Positions 1 through 6,936 of a stretch of DNA of 8,064 bases are shown one piece after another (position 1 is the stretch's first letter; every line of letters starts with the position of its first letter). The translations under genes were made by a program, and so were the position numbers. Source of the DNA: Cupriavidus sp. (GTDB lineage Bacteria > Pseudomonadota > Gammaproteobacteria > Burkholderiales > Burkholderiaceae); contig JABFVP010000448.1 in assembly GCA_013362725.1 (NCBI GenBank), positions 1-8,064 of the forward strand. The letters are read 5' to 3'. Below the pieces are notes generated by a model that saw only the letters and a program-made list of their open reading frames with translations, searched no databases and was not told the origin of the DNA.

Positions 1-15
1 GCCATGGCCAGGTGA
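1..15 (+). CDS. possible 3' end of an upstream gene
   Basis: Reading from base 1, the frame gives Ala-Met-Ala-Arg followed by TGA at 13-15. That TGA overlaps the GTG start of the next gene at 12-14 in a GTGA arrangement, the same four-base overlap style that joins the kinase to its response regulator. This is typical of translationally coupled genes in one operon. Only four codons are visible, so product and even existence are inference from the overlap. Confidence 0.3.
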   Translation, partial: AMAR

Positions 16-1319
16 CGCTGCGCCGGCTGTTCTGGCTGCGCTGGGCGCTGCTGGGCGGGCAGGCGCTGACCGTGCTGGTGTGCGAGCCGATTGCCGGCAT
101 CCGCCTGCCCTACACGCCCCTGCTGGTGGTGCTGGGGCTGCAGGCGCTGTTCAACCTGCTCACCGGCCTGCGCCTGCGTCAGCACACGCGGCGCAACACC
201 GCACCGGGCGAGGCCGAACTGATGGGACAGCTGCTGGTGGACCTGACCGCGCTGTCGGCGATCCTGTTCTATACCGGCGGCGCCACCAACCCGTTCGTCT
301 CGTTCTACCTGCCGGGGCTGGCCATCGCCGCGGCCATCCTGCCGTGGCGCCAGGTGATTGCGCTGGCGCTGTACGCACTGGCCTGCTACACGGTGCTGCT
401 GATCGAATACGTGCCGCTGGACCTGCACAACCCGGACAACGCGGTGACCTACCACCTGGCCGGCATGTGGCTGAACTTCGTCGCCAGCGCGGTGATGATC
501 GCGCTGTTCGTGGCGCGCCTGTCGGGCGTGCTGCGCCAGCGCGAGGCGCAGCTGAACCTGGCGCGCGAGCAACTGCTGCGCGAAGCGCGCGTCGAAGACC
601 TGAACGGCCAGGCCGCCGCGGTCGCGCACGAGATCGGCACGCCGCTGGCCACGCTGGCAGTGATTGCCGGCGAGCTGCGCGCCGATGCCTCCGACGCCGG
701 CCGCGGCGCCGCCGCCATCAGCGGCTACCTGCCCGACCTGCAGACCATGGAGCAGCAGCTGGCGCTGTGCCGCTCGACCCTGGCGCGGCTGCGCGAAGAC
801 CCGGCCACGCTGGCGCCGCAGCGCATCGACGGCTGGCTGCCGGCGTTTGCCGAACGCTGGCAGCTGCGCCATCCCAACGCCAGCCTGCAGGCAGTGGCCA
901 CGCCGGGCGCCGGCGCGCAGGCGGTGGAAACCGCGCGCGTGGGCCAGATCCTGACCATCCTGCTCGACAACGCCGCGCGCAGCCAGCAGGCTGCCGGCCG
1001 CGGCGCGCAGCCGCTGCAGCTGCAGATCGCCATGGCGCCGGGCAACACCGCGCCGTGGCTGTCGTTCCGCGTGGCCGACCATGGCGACGGCATCCCCGAA
1101 GCGCTGCGCGGCCAGCTTGGCGAGACCCCGGTGGCCAGCCAGCACGGCGGCCAGGGCATCGGGCTGTACCTGGCGCAAAGCGCGGCCCGGCAGATGGGCG
1201 GCGAACTCGCCTGGCATGACCGCCCGGGCGGCGGCACCGTCGCCGAACTGCGTCTGCCCGCGCTCTCCACGCTTTCCACCTCGGCGGCTGCCGCCGCCAC
1301 CGTGCCTTCTGCCTTATGA
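12..1319 (+). CDS. regB: RegB/PrrB-type redox-sensing membrane histidine kinase
   Basis: This is a 435-residue inner-membrane sensor kinase that autophosphorylates on His and passes phosphate to the adjacent RegA-like regulator. About six hydrophobic helices are visible (roughly 8-24, 34-53, 70-88, 95-112, 114-133, 148-169), then a short coiled linker. GGATNPF at 89-95 matches the GGxxNPF quinone-sensing motif of RegB. The H-box HEIGTPLATL begins at His206. Cys253 in LALCRSTLARL sits where RegB has its redox-active cysteine, though 47 rather than about 40 residues after the His. The ATP-binding domain has Asn320 (N-box), DHGDGI at 356-361 and GGQGIGL at 379-385. The GTG start has no clear ribosome binding site but overlaps an upstream TGA (GTGA), which favours coupled initiation there. 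The frame is open to the window edge, so a start further upstream cannot be excluded. It overlaps the next gene by four bases. Confidence 0.88.
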   Translation: MTLRRLFWLRWALLGGQALTVLVCEPIAGIRLPYTPLLVVLGLQALFNLLTGLRLRQHTRRNTAPGEAELMGQLLVDLTALSAILFYTGGATNPFVSFYLPGLAIAAAILPWRQVIALALYALACYTVLLIEYVPLDLHNPDNAVTYHLAGMWLNFVASAVMIALFVARLSGVLRQREAQLNLAREQLLREARVEDLNGQAAAVAHEIGTPLATLAVIAGELRADASDAGRGAAAISGYLPDLQTMEQQLALCRSTLARLREDPATLAPQRIDGWLPAFAERWQLRHPNASLQAVATPGAGAQAVETARVGQILTILLDNAARSQQAAGRGAQPLQLQIAMAPGNTAPWLSFRVADHGDGIPEALRGQLGETPVASQHGGQGIGLYLAQSAARQMGGELAWHDRPGGGTVAELRLPALSTLSTSAAAAATVPSAL

Positions 1320-1927
1320 CCGAATCCCTGACCCCGGTACCCGAAGCCAGCGCACCGGCCGGCACGCCCTTCCTGGTAATCGACGACGACGAAGTCTTTG
1401 CCGGCACGCTGGCGCGCGCGCTGACGCGCCGCGGCTATGCCGTGGCAGTGGCGCACGACGGCCGCACCGCGCTGGCGCTGGCGGCGCGCACCGACTTTGC
1501 CTATGTCACGCTGGACCTGCACCTGGAGCCGCCGCCCGCAGCCGGCAGCACCGCGCCCGCCGAGTCCGGGCTGCAGCTGGTGGCGCCGCTGCGTCAGGCC
1601 CTGCCCGACGCGCGCATCCTGATCCTGACGGGCTACGCCAGCATCGCCACCGCCGTGGCGGCGGTCAAGCAGGGCGCCGACGAATACCTGGCCAAGCCGG
1701 CCAATGTCGATTCGATCCTGACCGCGCTGATGGCGGGCGTGTCGGAAGACGCGGCGCAGGCCGCGCTGGAAGAACCGGTGCCGCTGTCGGTGGCGCGGCT
1801 GGAGTGGGAGCATATCCAGCGCGTGCTGGCCGAGCACGGCGGCAATATCTCGGCTACCGCGCGGGCGCTGAACATGCACCGGCGCACCTTGCAGCGCAAG
1901 CTGGGCAAGCGGCCGGTATCGCGCTGA
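1316..1927 (+). CDS. regA: RegA/PrrA/ActR-type response regulator
   Basis: This 203-residue regulator is the partner of the kinase just upstream. It has a receiver domain (about 18-140) and a C-terminal Fis-type helix-turn-helix (about 177-196). The acidic pocket is Asp23-Asp25, the phosphate acceptor is Asp67 (TLDLHL), and Thr105 and Lys127 are the conserved switch residues. The C-terminal stretch WEHIQRV followed by NISATARALNMHRRTLQRKL is close to the highly conserved DNA-binding region of RegA, ActR and PrrA, which control respiration, carbon and nitrogen fixation genes in response to redox state. The ATG lies in the ATGA overlap with the kinase and has no clear ribosome binding site, so translation is probably coupled. 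One oddity is a Pro/Ala-rich insertion of about ten residues (71-83) between the phospho-acceptor strand and the usual SGL motif. A strong hairpin terminator follows. Confidence 0.9.
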   Translation: MTESLTPVPEASAPAGTPFLVIDDDEVFAGTLARALTRRGYAVAVAHDGRTALALAARTDFAYVTLDLHLEPPPAAGSTAPAESGLQLVAPLRQALPDARILILTGYASIATAVAAVKQGADEYLAKPANVDSILTALMAGVSEDAAQAALEEPVPLSVARLEWEHIQRVLAEHGGNISATARALNMHRRTLQRKLGKRPVSR

Positions 1928-1947
1928 AGTCGGTGCCCCCCCCCAAG

Positions 1948-1979
1948 GCAAAAGGCCGCGCACCTGCGCGGCCTTTTGC
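1948..1979. terminator. symmetric, probably bidirectional intrinsic terminator
   Basis: A perfect 14-bp stem (1948-1961 with 1966-1979) closes on the tetraloop ACCT at 1962-1965. The stem has GC-rich centre arms with AAAA at its left base and TTTT at its right base, so a U-run follows the GC core in either direction. It lies between the convergent regulator gene (ends 1927) and small minus-strand gene (ends 1996), so it can serve both. A run of nine C residues (1936-1944) lies just before it. Confidence 0.8.
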
Positions 1980-1995
1980 ATGGCATGGCGCCGCC

Positions 1996-2289
1996 TTACA
2001 GGCGCAGCTGGACATAGTCCCAGTCCAGGCCGTCGGCGCCGTCCGGCGGCGTGCCGCTGTCGGCAACGCGCATGGCGTCGCCGGCATGGCGATCCGCCAG
2101 CGTGAACAGCGCGCCCGAATCCAATGCAAGAGTCGCCGCCGCGGCTGCGGCCGCGCCGACCGTGCCCGATTGCGCGGCTTCGGCCGCCGGCATCGCCGGA
2201 CGGATGCAAAGGAAGGCCGTGGCGGCGGCCAGCGCGGCCAGCAAGGCGCCCGTGGCGAGCATGACCCGGCGGGTCTTGTAATGGACCAT
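1996..2289 (-). CDS. hypothetical small exported or membrane-anchored protein
   Basis: I do not recognise this 97-residue protein. It begins with a basic tail (KTRR), then a hydrophobic helix at about 9-28, then an alanine-rich stretch (about 32-56, including a run of eight alanines). The C-terminal 40 residues are more polar and acidic and end in WDYVQLRL. The N-terminus could be a signal peptide (a possible cleavage after Ala38) or a single membrane anchor; Cys28 is not in a good lipobox. The start at 2289 was chosen because AGGAG stands about nine bases upstream. A start at 2337 is open in frame but would put that site inside the gene. It converges on the regBA operon and shares its terminator. 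Codon use is GC-rich like its neighbours. Confidence 0.6.
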   Translation of the reverse strand: MVHYKTRRVMLATGALLAALAAATAFLCIRPAMPAAEAAQSGTVGAAAAAAATLALDSGALFTLADRHAGDAMRVADSGTPPDGADGLDWDYVQLRL

Positions 2290-2453
2290 GTGATTTCTCC
2301 TGCCAGTGGGTTGAGGGGGATGCGGTGGCTCCCGCACCGGTCAATCGACCGTCAAGGTGCGCAAGGGTCGCATCGCACGTCCACGCCGGCCAGCGGGCTT
2401 ACCATTGCTTACGCGCCTTACCGCGATGTGGCAGGTGGAAACGCACGGACATG

Positions 2454-2479
2454 AAAAAGGCGCACCGGGGTGCGCCTTT
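2454..2479 (-). terminator. intrinsic terminator of hslU
   Basis: Read on the minus strand, a 10-bp perfect stem (2470-2479 with 2456-2465) with a four-base loop is followed by five T residues (AAAAA at 2454-2458 on the plus strand, partly within the stem). It starts about 20 bases after the hslU stop codon, the usual place for a rho-independent terminator. Confidence 0.75.
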
Positions 2480-2499
2480 CGTCTGCCATGCTGCGGGCT

Positions 2500-3831
<1,332 letters not shown>

Positions 3832-3896
3832 GGTATCCGTTCAGTTGGGGCGCGGTGCGCGGGGAGCATACGCCGGCCCGCGCTGGTGCCAGCGGC

Positions 3897-4433
3897 TTAT
3901 TCCAGCGTCTCGATGACGAAATTGGTGTTGGTGTAGATGCAGAGCTCGCCGGCGATGGTCAGCGCCTTCTCGACCACGTCCTTCGGCGCCATCTCGGTGT
4001 TCTCCATCAGCGCCTTGGCCGCCGATTGCGCATAGGCGCCGCCCGAGCCGATCGCGGCGATGCCGCCTTCAGGATCCAGCACGTCGCCGTTGCCGGTGAT
4101 GACCAGCGTGGTGTCGCGGTCGGCGGTGATCAGCATGGCTTCCAGCCGGCGCAGCGCGCGGTCCGAGCGCCAGTCCTTGGCGAGGTCGACCGCGGCGCGC
4201 GTCAGGTTGCCCTGGTATTTCTCGAGCTTGGCCTCGAAGCGGTCCAGCAGCGAGAAGGCATCGGCGGTGCTGCCGGCAAAGCCGACCAGCACCTTGCCGT
4301 TGTAGATGCGGCGCACCTTGCGCGCGGTGCCCTTCATCACGATATTGCCGAGCGTGACCTGACCATCACCGCCCAGCGCGACCTGATTGCCGCGGCGGAC
4401 GCTGACGATGGTAGTGCCGTGATACTGTTCCAT
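3897..4433 (-). CDS. hslV: HslV (ClpQ), peptidase subunit of the HslVU protease
   Basis: HslV is the threonine peptidase of HslVU and forms a double hexameric ring related to proteasome beta subunits. The gene encodes 178 residues. The precursor starts MEQYHG and is expected to be cut before Thr7, exposing the TTIVSV N-terminus whose Thr is the nucleophile. Counting from that Thr, the conserved catalytic-site residues Asp17, Lys33 and Ser124 fall at Asp23, Lys39 and Ser130, all present. The motif GSGGAYAQSAA lies at 129-139. The reading frame is open far upstream, but the family N-terminus and GGAAG a few bases before ATG fix the start at 4433. It is the first gene of hslV-hslU, with a sigma-32-like promoter about 30-58 bases upstream, in keeping with a heat-shock protease. 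Confidence 0.97.
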   Translation of the reverse strand: MEQYHGTTIVSVRRGNQVALGGDGQVTLGNIVMKGTARKVRRIYNGKVLVGFAGSTADAFSLLDRFEAKLEKYQGNLTRAAVDLAKDWRSDRALRRLEAMLITADRDTTLVITGNGDVLDPEGGIAAIGSGGAYAQSAAKALMENTEMAPKDVVEKALTIAGELCIYTNTNFVIETLE

Positions 4434-4462
4434 GGTGGCTTCCGTGAATATGTCAGGGCCGT

Positions 4463-4491
4463 AGTTGGCGACGCCCCCGCACGGTTTCAAG
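4463..4491 (-). promoter_or_regulatory. candidate sigma-32 heat-shock promoter of hslVU
   Basis: On the minus strand, CTTGAAA (4485-4491) is followed by a 14-base spacer and CGCCAACT (4463-4470). The E. coli sigma-32 consensus is CTTGAAA, 13-15 bases, CCCCATNT, so the -35 is perfect and the -10 matches five of the seven fixed positions. Transcription would begin near 4456, giving a leader of roughly 20 bases with a GGAAG ribosome binding site. hslVU is a classic heat-shock operon, which supports the call. Confidence 0.65.
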
Positions 4492-4567
4492 GCCTGTCGC
4501 GCAGCTCGCCCGTGGCGGCAGTCTGACCAATATAGGATGCCGGCCGCCGCGCTGCCGCCAGGGGCCC

Positions 4568-4603
4568 AAAAAGAAGAAAGGCCATGCGCAAGCGCATGGC
4601 CTT
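4568..4603 (-). terminator. intrinsic terminator of the Bug receptor gene
   Basis: Read on the minus strand, a perfect 11-bp stem (4593-4603 with 4578-4588) with a four-base loop is followed by the T-rich tail TCTTCTTTTT (4568-4577). It lies about 55 bases after the receptor gene stop and separates that gene from the hslVU promoter. Confidence 0.78.
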
Positions 4604-4657
4604 CGATCGGAACGCGACGGCCGGCGGCCATCGCGTCCAATGCATCACTCCAGCAGG

Positions 4658-5644
4658 TCAGTCCGCGTAGACGCCGGCCTTCTTGATCACCGGAGTCCAT
4701 TTGTTGATCTCGGCGCCCAGGTAGGTGCGCAGGGATTCCGGCGTGGCACGCTGGGGTGGCACCGCCTCGGCGCCCAGCTCGGCCATCTTGGCGCGGAATG
4801 CCGGGTCGGCCACGGCCTTCTGCAAGGCGGCCGAGAGCTTGTCGATCACCGGCTTGGGCGTGCCCTTGGGCGCGTACATCGCGTGCCAGACCTTCACTTC
4901 CACGTTGGGCATGCCTTGCTCGGCGGCAGTCGGGACATCCTTGAACGCTTCCACGCGGCGGGCCTGCATGGCCGCGTACGGCTTGACCGAATGGGCTTTC
5001 AGATGGCCGGCAAGATTGGTGGTCTGGTCGCACAGCAGGTTGACCTGGCCGCCCAGGATGTCGGTCAGCGCCGGCGCCGCGCCCTTGTACGGCACGGTGG
5101 TCAGCTCGGTCTGGATCGCGCTCTGGAACAGCAGGCCGCACAGGTGCGAGGCCGAGCCGATGCCGGCGTTGGCCAGCGACAGCTTGCTGGCGTTGGCCTT
5201 GATGTACGGCAGCAGCTCCTTGAAGCTGTTTGGCGGCAGCGACTTGTTGCCAACCAGGATCATGGGCACGTCGGCGATTTCACCGACCATCTCGAAGTCC
5301 TTGAGCGGATCGAAGCCCAGGTTGCGGTACAACGCCGGCGCCGTGGCCATGCCGATATGGTGGATCAGCACGGTGTGGCCGTCGTTCTTCGACTGCGCGA
5401 CTTTCTTGGCGCCGATGGTGCCGCCGGCGCCGCCGAGGTTTTCGATCACCACGGTCGCGCCCAGGTGCTTGGACATGATCGCGGTCAGTTCGCGCGCGAC
5501 CTTGTCGGTCGGGCCGCCCGCCGAGAACGGCACCACCGCCGAAATCGGCTTGCCGCCCGGGAATTCCTGGGCGTACGCGCCCGCCGCCACACCCATCGCG
5601 CCGACTGCCAGCGCGGCCGCGATCGTCATTGCCACTCGTTTCAT
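4658..5644 (-). CDS. Bug/TctC-family periplasmic solute-binding receptor
   Basis: This 328-residue protein belongs to the tripartite tricarboxylate transporter receptor (Bug/TctC) family, periplasmic proteins that bind small carboxylates or similar solutes. It has a clear Sec signal peptide: basic start MKR, hydrophobic core to about residue 22, and AYA before a likely cut between 25 and 26. Family landmarks are PFSAGGPTD (39-47), GGAGGTIGA (71-79), the AGIGSASHL loop (160-168) and PYKGAAPALTDILGGQV (185-201), which shape the ligand pocket. Two cysteines (169, 205) may form a disulfide. The start has AGGAG eight bases upstream. No genes for the TctA/TctB membrane subunits are in the window, so it is an orphan receptor, as is common in Cupriavidus and Bordetella. 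The ligand cannot be told from sequence. It has its own terminator and 287 bases of upstream non-coding DNA, so it is probably monocistronic. Confidence 0.92.
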   Translation of the reverse strand: MKRVAMTIAAALAVGAMGVAAGAYAQEFPGGKPISAVVPFSAGGPTDKVARELTAIMSKHLGATVVIENLGGAGGTIGAKKVAQSKNDGHTVLIHHIGMATAPALYRNLGFDPLKDFEMVGEIADVPMILVGNKSLPPNSFKELLPYIKANASKLSLANAGIGSASHLCGLLFQSAIQTELTTVPYKGAAPALTDILGGQVNLLCDQTTNLAGHLKAHSVKPYAAMQARRVEAFKDVPTAAEQGMPNVEVKVWHAMYAPKGTPKPVIDKLSAALQKAVADPAFRAKMAELGAEAVPPQRATPESLRTYLGAEINKWTPVIKKAGVYAD

Positions 5645-5931
5645 GTTCTCTTCTCCTGATTCCTTCGATACCCGTCAAGCAAGCCTTGCCGCCGGCCCGG
5701 CCCCTGCTCGCGCGGGGCGCTCTGGCGCGGTCTCACAGCCGCGTTCGGACCATGGCCGGCTGGCGCCGCTGCCCTGCCGTAAACCGCAAGGGCGGGGGAT
5801 GATGTTAACAACACCAGACAATACACAGGTATAGGGGCTAACCCGCCTGCAATCCGCGGCATATGGCGCGAAACAGGGAAGATATGGCAGCAATCGCCCG
5901 TAACGGCTGCGTTTTGCAACAGCGCCGCCGG
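5645..5931. other. non-coding gap between hydrolase and receptor genes
   Basis: Both flanking genes read on the minus strand, so this gap should hold the end of the hydrolase transcript and the promoter of the receptor gene. A patch around 5798-5835 is clearly more AT-rich than its surroundings and contains the palindrome TGTTAACA (5803-5810). I found no convincing -35/-10 pair, no hairpin with a T-run after the hydrolase stop, and no open frame with a ribosome binding site and protein-like composition. The AGGAG site of the receptor gene is at 5653-5657 (complement). Confidence 0.5.
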
Positions 5932-6831
5932 CTAGCGAAAGAAACCGAGCATTTCCTCCAGCAGCGGCTCGGGGGCTTCTTCGGGGATGTAATGGCCGCA
6001 GGGCAGCGCGCGCCCGCTCACGTCGGCGGCCGCTTCCTGCCACAGCGCGAGCGGCTCGAAGCAGCGCGCCACCACGCCGTGCTCGCCCCACAGCACGCGC
6101 AGCGGCAGCGCCAGGCGGCGTCCGGCGTCGCGGTCGGCGCGGTCGTGCTCGAGGTCGATGGTGGCGGCGGCGCGGTAGTCCTCGCACATGGCGTGCACGC
6201 GCGCCGGGTCGCGCATCGCCGCGGTGTAGGCGGCCATCGCATCGGGCGCGAACGCCGCCAGGCCGGCGTGGCGCAGGCCCATCAGTTTCTGGATATAGAA
6301 ATCGGGCTCGGCGTTGATCAGGGTCTCGGGGAACGGCGCCGGCTGGATCAGGAAGAACCAGTGCCAGTAGGCCGCGGCAAACGCCATGCTGGTGCGCTCG
6401 TACATGGCCAGCGTGGGCGCGATGTCGAGCAGCATGGCGCGGCTGACCGCGTCGGGATGGTCCAGGCACAGCCGGTGCGAGACGCGCGCGCCGCGGTCAT
6501 GGCCGCACAGCGCGAAGCGCGGGTAGCCGAGTGCCGCCATCAGCGCCACCTGGTCCTGCGCCATGGCGCGCTTGCTGTAGCGCTCGTGGCCGGCATTGCC
6601 CGGCGGCGCCGCACTGCTGCCGTAGCCGCGCAGGTCGGTGGCGATCACGGTGAAGTGGTCGGCCAGCGCGGGCGCCACGCGGTGCCAGATCAGGTGGCTT
6701 TGCGGGTGACCGTGCAACAGCAGCAGCGGCGGCCCCGAGCCGCCCCGCACCCCGGCGATCTCGACCTCGCCGACCTGTTGCCGGAACGGTTCGAAATTCG
6801 GGAACAGCAGCGCGCTCGCGTCATTCAGCAT
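5932..6831 (-). CDS. alpha/beta hydrolase, fluoroacetate/haloacetate dehalogenase-like
   Basis: This 299-residue cytoplasmic protein has the alpha/beta hydrolase fold and resembles fluoroacetate dehalogenases, which displace halide from haloacetates to give glycolate through an Asp ester. From memory of the Rhodopseudomonas palustris enzyme (RPA1163), every key residue has a counterpart: nucleophile Asp112 in GHDRGAR, carboxylate-binding Arg113 and Arg116, Asp136 (LLDIAPT), His157-Trp158 and Tyr219 (MCEDYR) for the halide, and His280 (CGHYIPEEAP) as base. The segments QPAPFPETLI and EPDFYIQKL in the cap also fit. Two differences stand out: the oxyanion loop reads HGHP (40-43) rather than HGFP, and a cap Trp appears replaced by Leu near 186. 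A related hydrolase with another substrate, such as an epoxide hydrolase, is possible, but the Arg pair and HW argue against it. The start has a weak ribosome binding site. It is divergent from the Fur-family gene, 105 bases away. Confidence 0.85.
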   Translation of the reverse strand: MLNDASALLFPNFEPFRQQVGEVEIAGVRGGSGPPLLLLHGHPQSHLIWHRVAPALADHFTVIATDLRGYGSSAAPPGNAGHERYSKRAMAQDQVALMAALGYPRFALCGHDRGARVSHRLCLDHPDAVSRAMLLDIAPTLAMYERTSMAFAAAYWHWFFLIQPAPFPETLINAEPDFYIQKLMGLRHAGLAAFAPDAMAAYTAAMRDPARVHAMCEDYRAAATIDLEHDRADRDAGRRLALPLRVLWGEHGVVARCFEPLALWQEAAADVSGRALPCGHYIPEEAPEPLLEEMLGFFR

Positions 6832-6901
6832 GGGGGTCTCAGCTCAGGTGGTCCTGTGCCGATCATAAGCGCAATCCGCCCCCGCGGCTGACGCAACTGA
6901 A

Positions 6902-6930
6902 TTGCAACAACTGTAGGGCTATGGTTAAAT
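6902..6930 (+). promoter_or_regulatory. candidate sigma-70 promoter of the zur operon
   Basis: TTGCAA (6902-6907) and TTAAAT (6925-6930) are separated by exactly 17 bases; each matches four of six consensus positions. Transcription would start six or seven bases after the -10, at about 6936-6938, which is the ATG itself at 6937. No Zur-box-like palindrome that I could recognise overlaps it, although the -35 hexamer TTGCAA is itself self-complementary. Confidence 0.45.
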
Positions 6931-6936
6931 CCGGCC

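Noticed and set aside
725..2344. Long minus-strand open frame (539 codons) opposite the regBA genes
   Set aside because: It is a GC-rich antisense shadow of two clear genes; the product is low-complexity Arg/Ala/Gly and would run through the terminator hairpin.
4529..4534. TATATT on the minus strand as a housekeeping -10 for hslVU
   Set aside because: No -35-like hexamer lies 16-18 bases upstream; the sigma-32-like site nearer the gene is a better candidate.
4434..5141. Upstream extension of the hslV frame to about 414 codons
   Set aside because: The extra codons run antisense-like through the terminator and the receptor gene in another frame; the HslV propeptide and catalytic Thr fix the start at 4433.
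4640..5659. Plus-strand open frame opposite the Bug receptor
   Set aside because: The receptor on the minus strand has signal peptide, family motifs and ribosome binding site; the antisense frame has none.
6862..6867. TATGAT on the minus strand as -10 of the hydrolase gene
   Set aside because: The hexamer is good and well placed about 30 bases before the start, but no acceptable -35 or extended -10 accompanies it, so it is only a possibility.
5863..6891. Plus-strand open frame (342 codons) opposite the hydrolase
   Set aside because: No ribosome binding site and an Arg/Gln/His-rich translation typical of antisense; the hydrolase has an intact catalytic set.
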